Assembly: GCA_034766995.1 (NCBI GenBank)
Contig: CM068318.1
Span: forward strand, 3,763,001 to 3,827,000
Length of the DNA stretch: 64,000 nt
Reading direction: 5' to 3'
DNA from: Acanthacorydalis orientalis
Lineage: Eukaryota; Arthropoda; Insecta; Megaloptera; Corydalidae
A program made the translations under genes and the position numbers. This document shows positions 1 through 12,345 of the stretch, piece by piece. The stretch's first letter is position 1, and every line of letters begins with the position of its first letter. The notes under the pieces were generated by a model. That model did no database searches, had not been told where the DNA came from, and saw only the letters and a list, made by a program, of their open reading frames with translations.

Positions 1-460
1 AGATATCAAAATGAAATGTTTTTGTAAATAGCAGAATATCTTGCAGCAATTACATATTGTTATAAGTAATATTTTTGTTTTTCCTAAGCTTTCGATTCAG
101 AATTGTAATATTCATAAATTATCATATAATTTTATTGTTTTAATTCTAATCATCAGTGCTATATCAGAATATTGTATAAGTTGTACAATTCTCTACTTCA
201 GTACTGCTGTAACAATAAATAATTATTAATTGATTTGAATTTGATATTATATTTATCTTGTCTAATATTCTTGTATAGCTTCTTTCCATATTATATCTAT
301 TAAAATTACTATTCTGATTCTTGAAAAAGAGTGTACTTATGAAATTAACTAAATATAACCGAAAATGAAGATTAAAAAATAAATAAACAGTTACAGTTAT
401 TGCCTTCTTCCGGTGATAATCGTCTTTCAAATCAAATCGTCAATCGTCATTCAAACTACA
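1..460. other. AT-rich non-coding stretch
   Basis: No gene, repeat or RNA recognised. Short open frames here have AT-driven composition and no known domain. Confidence 0.6.
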
Positions 461-570
461 TATTTTTTCTCATCAAAAATGTTCAATAAATTATTCATCA
501 TCTTTAATTGTTACTCATGAGTATTTAGGTATCAGTGTCATTAATTACAGAGCATTATGGTACAGAAAAA
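461..570 (+). repeat. FB-1 foldback family, A-oriented arm
   Basis: First copy of a dispersed family seen throughout the window. The A arm reads, in order: a Ca-rich start (ccacaaaccacaaa), atcaaaaatgttcaataa, ttattgatca, gattgttgcttatgcgcat, catcatcttcagag, and aaggtacagaaaaa. Here catcaaaaatgttcaataaa, an attgttactcatgag variant and ggtacagaaaaa are visible. B arms elsewhere are the reverse complement. No coding capacity is visible in any copy. Confidence 0.7.
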
Positions 571-2219
571 TAATACATATCATAAAATATCTCGAAAAAT
601 AAGTACTTATTAATTATTTTCTCGAAAATTCTCGAATCGACTCCGAATAAGAAGCATAGACACCAATAAAATAATCTTTCTATAAATAAAAATTGGTATT
701 CTTCTCCGTGATTTTTATTCGTGTTCTGATTGGTTGATAGAGATCACATGATCTGATTTCTGAATGGTTGATATCAGACAAATAATCAGTGTTCTAGCTG
801 GTGATACGGTGCACAATGAAAGAGAGTGTACGAATTCAGTGTAAAACTGATAAGAAATTTATTCCAAGTATTGTATTGACTGAAGTTTTAGAGTAAAAAA
901 ATTGCTACTAATTTTAAAACTATTTTATGTTAATTTTTATAAACTTTTCAATAAAAATTATAAGACTTACATTTTACGCGGATTATTTGCGTTTATAATT
1001 TGTTAATTTCTGCTATTTGTTAGGGAGGAACGAAACCCCCGAGAGTTGGTGAGAACAGCAAGCAGGGAGAAAAGCCCTTTAGTAATGATACAGTTTTAAA
1101 AGTTATTAATGACTTTTTCAGTGCATCTGATATGTAAAAAAAATACACTACAGTAAACAAAATATTTACTTAATGTACGTAGGAGATATTGAAAAGATTT
1201 AAATAAATAAATATTAAAATTTACATCCAATATGTAATAACAGAAGATTAAATTAATATCAAAAAAATGTTCATCTATTAAAGTTAAAAATTAGTACTTA
1301 CATAAATGAATATATAATTACTGTGATGAAATTATTTCTATCGAATAAAAATCGGGCACACATTTAAATGCCTTTCTAATAATAATCTTATGCAAAAATA
1401 TTCTATGTTATATAAAACCCTTACGGACGCCACATTTCCTTTCGTCAGCAATATTTTGTACACGACAGAACGAACGAGCGTATGTTGAAATTCCTAACAA
1501 CGTCATACCAGATTAAAGTAATAAATAATAATACCACTATCGTTCTACTGCCATCAAATCGACTACTTATTCAATCCATGTATAAAACCACTACAATGAA
1601 GGGACGTATTTTCCGGTTCTTTTTGAATATGCTTGTATGTTATATTTTTATTAAAAGCTCGTACATGTATCAGGCACCAATGTCAAAGGAAACTAGAAAA
1701 AAAAGAACAGTACAGTACAGGGATTTGTATTTGTCCGTGTAGGATATGCATAAATTTTAATCCACCAACATACTGCTCGTGTTTAATGCTTTTCTGGATT
1801 AAAACATTCTGTTTATAAATATTGATTCGACTGAATCGTTAAAGTCAAATTAATTAGCTAAAGTTTTTAAAAAGATTTCTACTCCTATTATGTTCCTTAT
1901 ACGGTTCATATAACGTTAAAGCATACTATGGTAATCATTACTTTAACACTTCAACCATTATTACTGAGTAAATTAGTTATTTCTCCATTATTATCTTTGC
2001 ACAGATTTTAATTACCCAACATCATTTTTGATTTATACTCGTTTCTATTACTACAAATGTTTTAGATTTTCTCTTATTCTATTTATTCATATATTGTGTT
2101 AATTATTTATAATTGTTTATATTTCATTCAAAATATTTTGTAATTTATAAAATCTTTCAGTCGAAATAGCAAAATCATAACTAACCTAAATATGTCTATC
2201 ACAAAATTTCATTTATCTT
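571..2219. other. AT-rich non-coding stretch
   Basis: No supported gene. A short GC-richer patch at about 1021-1075 (ggaggaacgaaacccccgag) stands out from its surroundings but matches nothing I recognise. A frame of 86 codons at 1482-1742 has no recognisable domain and is probably chance. Confidence 0.5.
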
Positions 2220-2315
2220 TGCAAATTATCAAAATTCTTTTTCAGTAATTGATCACTGATAATTTTTGATTGTTACTTATGAGCATTTTGATCTCGGTTC
2301 CATCATACTCAATGC
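2220..2315 (+). repeat. FB-1 A arm
   Basis: Contains the gattgttacttatgagcat version of the core motif and a degenerate catcat...tcaatgct end. It forms an inverted pair with the B arm at 2446-2573, separated by a (TA)n tract. Confidence 0.65.

Positions 2316-2318
<3 letters not shown>

Positions 2319-2368
<50 letters not shown>
2319..2368. repeat. (TA)n microsatellite, about 50 bp
   Basis: Pure TA dinucleotide run located between two inverted FB-1 arms. Confidence 0.95.
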
Positions 2369-2373
<5 letters not shown>

Positions 2374-2445
2374 TAATAATAATTTAAATATATAATATAA
2401 TAATTAAGTAAAGAAGATTTTTTGATACTTTATTTATCTGAAAAG

Positions 2446-2573
2446 TATGGCATCATCATCATCAGAAGGATTAAACATGACCAGCAATCGTTTATTAAAT
2501 ATTTTTTGATAAAAAAAAAGTTTTTCTGGTTTGCGAAATGAGTGAAAAAATCATTGGTAAAGTTAATTTAGCC
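2446..2573 (-). repeat. FB-1 B arm
   Basis: Reverse-complement version: catcatcatcatcag, then gaccagcaatc, tttattaaatattttttgat, ctggtttgcgaaatgagtg and agttaatttagcc. The last motif is the outer end shared with other B arms. Confidence 0.75.
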
Positions 2574-4093
2574 ACATTTCAAAAACTTTATTCGAACCAT
2601 GCATCAAAACTATATTTTAAACTTTGATTTCAATTTCAATTCTTTCTCTTAATTATAGAGTTTTAAATGTACGCCTTAAATGCATCATAATATAAAATCC
2701 ATTGACGCATTACCTGTTTTTTTTTTATTTTTATATCTTCTGCCTATTTCTGCCTTTGATTGCGATATTCTTATAGAGATTTTTTGTGAATAAAAAAATC
2801 ATTTCTGAAATAAAAAAATCGTTTATATAATTTCGTTCACATTTTTCTTGTTTTGAGAATTAAATCATTACCATTCAAATCTTATTATAATTCAATAAAA
2901 TATTATGGCCATACACCAATATGTGAATATCAAATATGTATCAGTAAGTTCTAAACTTTTTAATATATAAAAATACAAGAGATATATGTTTTATAATAAT
3001 TTATTTTATTTTATCTGTAAAACAAACAAAATAAACTAAACGAAAACCCGCACAATAACAACAAACTCTAAAAAAGAATCCTTACACGTGTGTCCGTATC
3101 GCTCGCAGAATCTGAAATCCAAACAGAAAAAAACGATTAAATCTCATCTCTAAATACAGATTAAATCGAAAAAAAAACCCGAACAGAGAATTGCTTAATA
3201 AGAATATTTTTTACTACTTGTGTAATTGAATATGAAATATTGTTCAGTATAACGGAAACAGAGATGTAGATACATAAACTTACCGGAAAAAAATCGTGCG
3301 ACTGTTTACTTCCAGTCGATTATATGACAGCGTATTTAATATTTTTTGGATTCCGTAGGAAGCGAATGAATATTTCATTTAAAAAGCAGCTTACGACAAG
3401 ATAAACGAAATGTCAAGGAAGTATGCGAACGATGATATCAGGACGAATGTGAGAGACGTGAAATCAAGTTCAATATAATGGACAACGTTCAAGTCAGCTC
3501 GAAATAATACATACACACACATACTTTATACACGAGTACATAGAAAGGCCAAATATAATAAATAATTTAAGGATAAAGTGCAGGAATATATTCTACAATT
3601 TTACAAAACTCTCCTTAAAACTTAGAACGATTCGTTGAATGAAAAATAAATTTCTTGTTTACAATGATGTCAGTTCTATTTTAATATATCCGATAATTAT
3701 ACAAAAAAAAAAAATAGATTCAATCTACAAATTGATTCAACAACATATTCGTTTCACATTTATAAAATATACGAGTGTGTGTGTGTGTGTGTGTGCTCTT
3801 TTATAAATTATATCAACATATTGAAAAATACATACATTGTCTGTTACAAAAAGATACAAAAAAATGCTGACAAAACCAGATCCATAAATATTCTTCTTTG
3901 AAAACTGAATTCCATTTATCATTCTTATTTAATAACGTCATCATAAAACAAATTCGAATAAAGAAAATAAAAAAAATATATGGCAGAAAAAGAGATACAA
4001 GCAACCGAAATGTATATCATAATAAAAATTTATACGATAAACGTAAACGTATTATTTCTACTAGATCTTATGATTGGATCAATAGGACCGATC

Positions 4094-4096
<3 letters not shown>
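2574..4096. other. AT-rich non-coding stretch
   Basis: No gene recognised. It contains a (GT)n run near 3775. Frames read through it are short and without a domain. Confidence 0.5.
3774..3795. repeat. (GT)n microsatellite
   Basis: About 11 GT units. Confidence 0.9.
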
Positions 4097-4140
<44 letters not shown>

Positions 4141-4153
4141 GAGAGAGAGAGAG
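4097..4153. repeat. (TA)n followed by (GA)n
   Basis: A TA run of about 40 bp passes into a GA run at 4138-4153. A Tyr-Ile-rich open frame across it is an artefact of the repeat. Confidence 0.93.
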
Positions 4154-4824
4154 TATTACTTTTAAATGTCCTTATAAAGAGTTTATGAATTCTTCAAAAT
4201 GATATACCATTCTCAACTGATTGAGTTATTATGGAGGTTTATAGTTTTGAAATCTGAATAAAAAATATTTGTGATAGATGTGAATGTGTAAAGATGAAAA
4301 AGGTATAAAAATAAACAATATTTTACTATTTTCTCTTTTTAGAACTCATATATTTGTATATTTTTATAATCTTTCAATGTGATGGTGTTTTATAAAAGTA
4401 TAAAATTTCTTCCTATTAATTTTACAAATGAATTCAGTGCCTTTTGTATAGAAAATGAATCTACAAAAAAATAGAATACATGTCAATCGTCAAATTATCA
4501 CTCGTTATTTTATGTAACCTGCTCCACCTATCAAGTGACTGATGGATCCATTGTCTAAAAAAAGTTAGTGTCTGTGTCGATGAAGTTGTAATGCATTTTC
4601 GGAACTATTCCACTGTTGTAGCATTTTCTTTTGTATATTTAACCGTCACAACGCCTTCCCTGAAAGCTGAATAAATCATTTCTTGGTATCATATTTCATT
4701 CTTGGATTTCAGCAGGATTTTTTCAACTGGAATGCAAAAAATGTTCAATGTTTAATATGATGCTTTTCGGATGCCATCGTGTTCATTACTGTCTTGTGAG
4801 GTTATGCCAACTGCTAGGCCAAGA

Positions 4825-5058
4825 TATATAGCGTTTTTAAATGTTAAGGTTGACACTTCAAAATCCTAAAAAGGCTAGATTTTTTTTAAATTTAAAATAG
4901 AGTTATGATTGATTCAATTTAAAAATACAGAATTAATTTATGCACATAGTATTATATCTAGTTTAAAAAGAAACAAATCTATGTCCTCAATGTTATCAAA
5001 ATATTATCAATTTAATATACTTCACATGTTAACTTATTAAAAACTGAATTTTATACAA
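4825..5058 (+). repeat. DR-2 dispersed family, copy a
   Basis: Shares ordered blocks with 16831-17071 (minus) and 54348-54545 (plus): ccaagatatatagcgttttt, gacacttcaaaatcct, agttatgattgattcaattt, acagaattaattt, and with the 16.9-kb copy also aaaagaaacaaatctatgtc. No coding capacity is visible. It lies about 80 bp upstream of FB-1 arms. Confidence 0.75.
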
Positions 5059-5137
5059 GTGTCCAGCTAAATCATCCATGTTTTAAGGGATGTGTCAGGT
5101 GCCCAGGTCTACCTTTTTAACAATAATTGAATTCTTA

Positions 5138-5330
5138 CAAAAATCAATTTTTCATTCATCTCACAGACCACAAAAAATATCTAATCAGATATTTTTCTGT
5201 ATTCTTAGAAATCGATTTTTTTCATGACAAACCAAAAAAAATGTTCTGCTCAAATCATTATTGATCATCTTTGAATATTCTTTATATACATTTCATCATT
5301 CAAAAAGCAATAAGCTAGAGAAAAATAATT
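5138..5330 (+). repeat. FB-1 A-oriented arms, partly duplicated
   Basis: Two partial arm starts: tttttcattcatctcacaga with accacaaaaaatatctaatc at about 5145, and gacaaaccaaaaaaaatgtt at about 5226 followed by tcattattgatcatctttga. It pairs with the B arm at 5352-5470. Confidence 0.65.
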
Positions 5331-5351
5331 CTGTATCATAACTGTGTGTCA

Positions 5352-5470
5352 ACGATGACATCTTAATCAAAATGCACATAAACAGGAGTTAAAAATTATC
5401 AATAATCAATTATTAAACATTTCTGATCAGAAAACTGTTTGTGGTTTATAGAAATAAATGGAAATTCGTC
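5352..5470 (-). repeat. FB-1 B arm
   Basis: Reads acgatgacatc, aaaatgcacataaaca, aattatcaataatcaattat, taaacatttctgatcagaaa, then gtttgtggtttata. It is the inverted partner of the arm just upstream, so together they form a foldback of about 330 bp. Confidence 0.75.
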
Positions 5471-5944
5471 TATGGAAATATATTTGTCCACAGTACTAGA
5501 ATTATATTATGAAGTCAATATATATTTAAAGAATTTATCTCAAATTTCATGTATCTTAACAGAGATTAATGTGTTGTGACGTTTGGGATCAATTTGGCAA
5601 GAATTGAATTATTGAAAACCAATTATAAATGAAAAACTATTTTAGTTTCCATAATATATCTAAAATTTTCTATTTTAATGAAAATGAGGAACGATAATCA
5701 TCTATTGTTTTGAATACACTCATGGTATTGAATAAACCAAATCTACTAAATGCAATTCAATGAAACAATAGTCAGTTAGTGAACAAATGTGAACATTAAA
5801 TCGGTTTAGTGCTCTTCAAACGTTAGCACTGAATGAATAGTTTGTAGTTATTTTTTATTTGTTGGTCAATATTCCCAAGAATTGAATTATAATAGCATCA
5901 ATTTATTCCACAACACAGTTTTAAATTCATTGACACCGTGGTTC
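5471..5944. other. AT-rich non-coding stretch
   Basis: Nothing recognised. Confidence 0.5.
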
Positions 5945-6097
5945 AAATTCATTTTCATAAATTAATTAGTTTCTTATCGCACAGTTCATACACATTTTTT
6001 CATTAAAAATGTTTAATAAATTATTATTTATATATTGTTTACACGCATTTCGATTGTAATTCTCTCATCTTCAGAGAACCAAGGTATAGAAAAATGT
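5945..6097 (+). repeat. FB-1 A arm
   Basis: Reads aaattcattttcataaatta at the outer end, then ttaaaaatgtttaataaatt, ttacacgcatttcgattgta, catcttcagag and aaggtatagaaaaa. One of the better preserved single arms; no B partner is seen next to it. Confidence 0.75.
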
Positions 6098-7026
6098 AAT
6101 TCACTTAAAATATCTAAATGTCTTTCTTTAATGTATCTCTAACAGTTTTCTTTTTCTTTCTGTTTTCTTCTAAAAAACTTGATAGTTCTTAAACTGTGTA
6201 TAAATACTGTAGTTTTTTTCTGATTTGAAATGAAATCCTGTAGAAATAAATTTTTGGAACTTAAAATTTTGTGTTTCAACAAGTTGATTTTTTTATTCAA
6301 GAAACTAATTATCTTCTTCTAAATTATCTATTAAATAAAGTTCTAAAATTAGTAAAGCTTTGTTAATAATGTTCTATGTTTTAAAAGTGAGTTGTGAAAA
6401 AAAAATGATTCATTGATTGATAAAGTAGATATCACTGATTTCTTATTTTGAATGTTTCTTCAGATCCTGTGATACTTCTCTGTTACGATTCGATTCGTAC
6501 CCTTCATCATATTATTTAACAATACTCTGAGACGAATATTCATCAAAAATAAAAAAATAAAGCCTCGTATGCATCCATTCCTATACCTGATATTAGAATA
6601 TATGTACGCTATTTATTACAATTTAAGAGAACGTTAAGTGAAAAAACAACAACACCCGTTTTAATACCGGAATAATATTCGGAATAAATCTCAGTTAACG
6701 GCATTAAACTAAGAAAAGAATATCTATCATGTCACACATTATAAACGAAATGGAAAACGAAGTCTTTGTTATCCATCATCTCGTATTTAATAAAAATATA
6801 CTACAACGCAATGGCTCTTCGCTTAAGAAAAAAAAGGTCCCTCGAAAAACATTCGTGAGTTTATTGTGTTTGAACTGAATTATATAAATGTTTTTTTTTA
6901 TTATATATGTCTGTTTTTTATATTTGTTTTGAATGAAAATAATAATTTAAGATATAATGCGTGGAATTTCTTCGCAGTTTCTATCATTAGAAATTTCTTT
7001 CAAATCTTGTTCAAACTACAATAGAA
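6098..7026. other. AT-rich non-coding stretch
   Basis: Nothing recognised apart from low-complexity A/T runs. Confidence 0.5.
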
Positions 7027-7029
7027 ATA

Positions 7030-7091
<62 letters not shown>
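7027..7091. repeat. (TA)n microsatellite, about 65 bp
   Basis: TA run with one TACA interruption. Confidence 0.95.
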
Positions 7092-7093
<2 letters not shown>

Positions 7094-7253
7094 CAAAACT
7101 GATCGTTTCTCTTATGATAAATGATATTTTTTAAATTTACTTGTCAAAAATGTTTTGTTATAAACATCATGATTTAATTTGCAATGTGTGGAGTTGTTCA
7201 CAGAATTGTTGTCGTTGAGAAATTCTTGGAAAAAGAACTCGTATACACAATAG

Positions 7254-7299
<46 letters not shown>

Positions 7300-7300
7300 C
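7254..7300. repeat. (TA)n microsatellite, about 47 bp
   Basis: TA run with one TATG interruption, 160 bp from the previous tract. Confidence 0.95.
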
Positions 7301-8521
7301 CAAAAACACATAGAATAAAATGACCTGACAGGGTAGAAACACATTATCTGATATGATGGTTCTATCTAAATGTGGTGGTTTAATATTTACATTGAAATTG
7401 TACTTCTACATGTAAATTACAATCTTTAAACAACACGATAATTAATGATTTCGGTTTACATAAAACTAATATATTTCTTACTCCACGAACCCAGGTAATC
7501 TCACGGTCGATAAAATGATTCCATGTGAATTATACTAGATATGCTAAAATGTGTTTTAACAAACATAAAAATTTTAGACAGGTATCCTGATAATGCGATT
7601 AAATTTAACTGGGCATCGCAACTTAAAAATGTATTAAATAGTGTAAGTTATGAGAATATCTGGGAGATTCAAGATTCTGCAGTTGTTTAAAAAAATATAA
7701 AAATATTATAATGAAATATGAAAAAAATATAAACAACTTGAAGGAAGAATTTTTTTTATCATCGAAATATAACCCCATATACCAAGATATAAAATGTGAT
7801 AATGGAATAGAACCATATTCAAACCTAAGAATTCAATTTGATAAAATCAAAATATTCAGTAGTCAGTTACGGTTACTAAACATATCAAGATCTTGAAATA
7901 ATATCAAGAGGCATTAGGTGTACCTGGAATCTCACTTCAATATGTACAAACTGTAACTCAGGCAACGTAGAAGATTTCCATCGTGTAATACTTGTCCGTC
8001 CATTATATAAATATTTTTGTACTGAGTTAATATTAAAATACCTGGATGAAAAATGTAACAACAACAATTTTCATATGTACATCTTTTCTAACATTTGTAA
8101 ACCGAAAATTAATGATATCTACTATTTTATCATTTCACTGTTAAAAACTGAAACTATAAATATGAATGAATAATATTTTTTTCTACTAATTCGCATTTCT
8201 GTTATTATATCTCCCCTGTTATTATTTACCAGCTAGCTAATTAAAAACGTTTGATTACTCAAATAAGATATATTGTGTATTTTAATGAAAATACATTAGT
8301 GTTTATGATGTATTATTTAATAAAATATTCAGCAATTAAATAATTATTTAGTTTATTTGACCGTTATGGAAGTAGTCATATGTAAGAATTTTATATAGGA
8401 TAAGCAGCATTTGTATATTAAATCTGTTTGTATCCGTATATAAAATATCATATATTTTATAAGCACCAATGTCCCGTAATGAATATTTTATTCGAAATAC
8501 AGTTCTTTACTCACTTACCTC
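7301..8521. other. AT-rich non-coding stretch
   Basis: No gene recognised. Frames at 7711-7896 and 7885-8067 are short and lack recognisable motifs. Confidence 0.5.
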
Positions 8522-8650
8522 ACATATCATAAAAATATTTCTAGTGAAGAATGTTCAATGAATCATTATTGATAATTTTTGAATGTTGCTTACACGCATT
8601 CCGATTGTGATGCCATTATCTTCAAAACATCAACCATTTAAAATAATGGT
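8522..8650 (+). repeat. FB-1 A arm
   Basis: Reads gaagaatgttcaatgaatca, ttattgataatttttgaatg, ttgcttacacgcattccgat and tgatgccattatcttcaaaa. The inverted partner follows at 8671-8760. Confidence 0.75.
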
Positions 8651-8670
8651 ACTGTCAACTAAATCTACAC

Positions 8671-8760
8671 AAGAGAGGAGCAATAATGATTCATTGACTA
8701 CTTTGAATAGAAATGTTTTATATGGTTTGTAGGCTAGAAAAGTATTCGATTGTGAAATTG
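8671..8760 (-). repeat. FB-1 B arm, degenerate
   Basis: gagcaataatgattcattga, then gaatagaaatgttttatatg and gtttgtagg follow the B order with several substitutions. Confidence 0.6.
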
Positions 8761-9351
8761 ATTGAAAGAATTTTTCTGGAAAAAGTTTTAAAAAAATTTG
8801 ATCTAATTATATATTTACTTATATATATATATATATTAACTCAATCATCCCTGTTCTAAATTCTAACTGAATCAATTACCATTTTAATTAAGTGAATGTA
8901 TAAAATCGCTTAAAAGTACATTCAACAGTTTTAATAAGTATCTCGTCGAAACTGAAGTATCCAGAGTCAACTGTTGATGAAAATTGAGCGACGTGTAGAA
9001 AAGAGAAGAAGAATAAGATGAAGAAAAACGTGAATTTCGTTATACGACATTATAGAAAGTTGCCTGAACAGTGTCTTAAGACATGAAAATTTCCTGTCGG
9101 TAATTCGAGAACGTACACTCGGCGAACGCACCGGTTCCTTTGAACAAACTCTCACACTGCGAACAAACATATTTTATTTTTTTTTTGTTTTATGTACGAC
9201 GTTTGAGCTCGCACAAGTTGCGAATATTGAATATTAAACCAAAATACGTCAGATGACTGGCAAAACTTCAATATACCTGTATTATGTTTCACGCCGTGGG
9301 TTAGGTGGAAATTAAATCCATATTCTTGGATACAGTCAGGTGTTTATGTGA
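8761..9351. other. Non-coding stretch
   Basis: Nothing firm. The part at about 8990-9160 is less AT-rich but has no recognised feature. Confidence 0.5.
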
Positions 9352-9385
<34 letters not shown>

Positions 9386-9442
9386 ATATATTTGTATATA
9401 TATATATATATTATATATTTTTATATATATATATATATATAT
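9352..9442. repeat. Compound (TA)n tract
   Basis: Three TA runs broken by short T-rich interruptions. Read as protein it gives only Tyr/Ile runs. Confidence 0.93.
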
Positions 9443-9982
9443 AAAATAATTAAATTTCGATCCTTTAAATATAAAAATATATTTTTTTAGTAAGACATAT
9501 TATTTTTTTTTACACACATTACACATTTTTCACACATATTACATATTATTTTCTTTTTTATATTATTTTATAACTCATAAATTAATCATTGAAATCTATT
9601 TGACACGGTTATACATACAGAAAATATTTTATTTAATCGAATATGTAAAAATAAGATTGATTTACAAAAAAATATTTAATAATTGAAGATTAAACACTTT
9701 TTATTATTGTTTATTCGCATTCAATGTCATATTATTTCACAATACGCATTGTTTCAATGTCATATTTATAAAATATGTTTTTAAGCGATTTTTTTACTTA
9801 AAAAATCCGTAAATATATATTTATTTAGTGATCTGGTAGCATCATCCTTTAGATTATTTAGTTTATGGATAGATTTGATCATCCATATGCTAAAATATAT
9901 ATTTAATTTTAATTGATTTATTAATTACTTTATTTTAATACAGGTTACAATATATTAGAGGAATGAGTTGAACATTATTTAT

Positions 9983-9985
<3 letters not shown>
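9443..9985. other. AT-rich stretch with a possible FB-1 trace
   Basis: At 9690-9735 ttattgtttattcgcattca resembles the FB-1 core, but flanking arm motifs are too decayed to call. Otherwise nothing. Confidence 0.35.
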
Positions 9986-10023
<38 letters not shown>

Positions 10024-10025
10024 GT
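9986..10025. repeat. (TA)n microsatellite
   Basis: TA run of about 40 bp directly next to the end of a mariner remnant. Confidence 0.95.
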
Positions 10026-10027
10026 AT

Positions 10028-10245
10028 AAAGACAAGTCAAAAACTAAAAAGGCATTTAAGAAGTAAAAAAAATTATTCTATTTACAGGATTCGTATTGAA
10101 GCCATTTTCATACAAAATCTCCTCCAACTTCGATGCACTTAATCAAACACTTAATAAATTCCTATACTGCGTCCTTGAAAAAATGTATTGTACCTTTAGG
10201 CAACCACTGTTGTATCATATTAATATCATCCTTATCAGAAAAAAA
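10028..10245 (-). mobile_element. mariner-like element, 3' remnant
   Basis: Read on the minus strand, the segment gives the C-terminal signature of mariner transposases: a stretch like FFSDKDDINMIQQWLP, then HFFKDAV, a stop, and IKCIEVGGDFV before another stop. Family members end in a similar FF..GI..L..RW.KCIE..GDYVEK. The outer end aagacaagtcaaaaactaaa resembles a mariner terminus and abuts a (TA)n tract. Catalytic domain and N-terminus are absent, so the copy is dead. Confidence 0.65.
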
Positions 10246-10671
10246 CTTTCTTCGTCACACATCTTCACTTTCTATCTCAGAAAAGTGGACAATACTTCAT
10301 TTAATGAAAATCTTGTAATTAAGAACAGGGTTTTCTTCATAAATTTTGTTTTTTTTTCATAAATTATCCTTCACTTTTTGACTTTCCTTCGTTTTGTTCA
10401 TTTCAATTAACTTAAATTTATAGTTTCTTATTCGTTTAAGAAACAGAACGTAATTTAACGATTAGATTTATGAAATAAAACAGTTTTTAGCTTCTTGGCT
10501 TGTCTGGCTTTTTAACAATTCTGGAAGTATTCTTTTTCCACCTGTATATGTCATCCAGTACGGTTTATTTTAAAACATGCATTCAATATGTTCATTCATA
10601 TCTTCCTTTTCGTTATTATTACATATCAGTTTTCTTCTATATTTATTTTCTTGATATTTGGTTAACTTTGC
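10246..10671. other. AT-rich non-coding stretch
   Basis: May include further decayed mariner sequence at its left side; nothing else recognised. Confidence 0.4.
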
Positions 10672-10800
10672 GCTCTAAGAATGATGAAGTTGCCAGATTG
10701 ATAGTCGACAATAATAAATAATAATTTATTGAATATTTTTGATCGAAAATATTTTAGTGTGGTTTGTGGTATGAAAAAAATATTCATTTTTAAAAGTTAC
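10672..10800 (-). repeat. FB-1 B arm
   Basis: Reads aagaatgatgaagttgccag, gtcgacaataataaataata, tttattgaatatttttgatc, gtgtggtttgtggtatgaaa. Well preserved. Confidence 0.75.
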
Positions 10801-11444
10801 AATCGAATATTTTCTTGCAGCAAGTCTCTCAGTTGAATAATTATTGTTTCAATTTTAAATCCTGTTTTAAATTTTAATTAATACTCCGGGGTTCCCAAAT
10901 TTAATTTTGTAATACTCTCAGAACTCTTTTATTCTCTTTTTTATGGAATATAAATACTTTATATTGTTCAGACTTCATTTTATGAAATTAATTTCATTCA
11001 AGTTACATTTAATGGATATAAAATACAATTTATTATTTGAAACTATTGTAAAATTTAATTAAGAGAAAAGATATTTTTTCTCCACTACATGTATAAATTG
11101 GAAATAATAAAGGACAGCTGTACAGTTTTAATGCTTTCATGCTACCAGTCGACTAAGAAATGATTAAAGTAAATTAAAATAAAAAAACTTGTCTGTAAAT
11201 CCTATCATTGTGTTACATATTTAACACTTAATGTATTGTTAAATAAAAAATTAATCGAAGAACTTTTCTAACTTATACGTCCGCATGGTAAGATATTTAA
11301 ATCCTGAAAATGAGAAAAAAATCGAATGGAAAGTCTGCATATAATATCCACCTCCAATTAAATCATCTCGACGATCGTATCCTCCCGATCGACTCCGTGA
11401 ACTCTTTATATAAAATTAAAGAGACGTTATGTCCATACGAACCA
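10801..11444. other. AT-rich non-coding stretch
   Basis: Nothing recognised. Complexity and CpG content begin to rise after about 11340. Confidence 0.5.
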
Positions 11445-11690
11445 CTATAAAATCAAAGAACGTCGGCTCGACGACCGCGCGCGTAAAACAAACAGGTGAG
11501 AGCGTCCTCGTCAACTTTAACAAAGATATAAAGTAGCGAGCGAGCCGTTCGTGTAAAACAGAGTGGCGCTGATGGTGGCGCAAACTTTTCTCCCTGTAAA
11601 TTTTTGCCTGCGGCGCGCGTCGAGGGCGCGAAACGAGGACGACTGCGCCCGCCGCGACGCCATTTTCTTGCGTTACGCACGCCTATGTAG
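11445..11690. promoter_or_regulatory. CpG-rich island in AT-rich DNA, candidate regulatory element
   Basis: About 245 bp with many CpGs (cgaccgcgcgcg, cggcgcgcgtcgag, gcccgccgcgacgcc), against a background that is mostly A/T. It contains a good splice-donor-like site, acaggtgagag, at about 11494-11504 and two GCCAT-type or GCGC motifs. A 75-codon minus-strand frame crosses it but has no recognised domain. It may be a promoter/5' exon or a conserved enhancer; sequence alone cannot decide. Confidence 0.35.
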
Positions 11691-11773
11691 TTGATTTATT
11701 TTATACGAGCATGCATCGTGGATGTAAAGTGAAGTTTTCAAGTAGCGAAAAGAAATTTAATCTTTTCTGATAC

Positions 11774-11774
<1 letters not shown>

Positions 11775-11848
<74 letters not shown>
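11775..11848. repeat. (TA)n followed by (GATA)n
   Basis: About 55 bp of TA and then about five GATA units. Confidence 0.95.
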
Positions 11849-11849
<1 letters not shown>

Positions 11850-12207
11850 CTGCGCCGCACGTCGAATATGCGTGGTGATATGAAAATGATGAGAGAATAA
11901 TGAAAACCTGTCGGGTGTGTTTAGAGGAATCGTTTCGCGTAATGCGTTTTATTACGAGTACATTGAACGCTATCTAATAACAATCTCGTAATGTGTTTTC
12001 ACTTACTTGTGCGCACCTGGTCTGATTATCACACGGTTAATTTATATAATAATCTGCAGACAGATATGTAGTATACACAATCTTCTATATATAAAATACT
12101 AGCTAACATATTATGCCGCAAATATATTTTCATACTTCTGATAGAAAAAAATGTATTTTTCAACAATCCTAGAAAGTTTAAGTGCTGAAAACTATACATA
12201 TGTATAC
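11849..12207. other. Non-coding stretch
   Basis: Nothing recognised. Confidence 0.5.
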
Positions 12208-12345
12208 AGAGAGGGCCAAAAAATATACACACACTTTAATGGAAGCTTTTTTCATTGTTGAATCGAATCACGGCGGCAATGTGTAGTATGGCGTTCTCTG
12301 AAACGTTATATCTAACCCAAGGAATCTGTAAGAACTTGTCCGATT
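12208..12345. mobile_element. Possible DNA-transposon terminus
   Basis: acagagagggccaaaaaata follows a TA and resembles the ends of Tc1/mariner-superfamily elements, which often start with a cag-gg-cc-aaaa pattern. No inverted partner and no transposase motif was found, so this is a weak call. Confidence 0.25.

Noticed and set aside
1405..1470. TATA-like ttatataaaaccc with downstream tcagc as a promoter
   Set aside because: TATAAA words are expected by chance in such AT-rich DNA and no supported exon follows.
12029..12232. 67-codon minus frame as a transposase start
   Set aside because: No conserved transposase motif; only the flanking end is suggestive.
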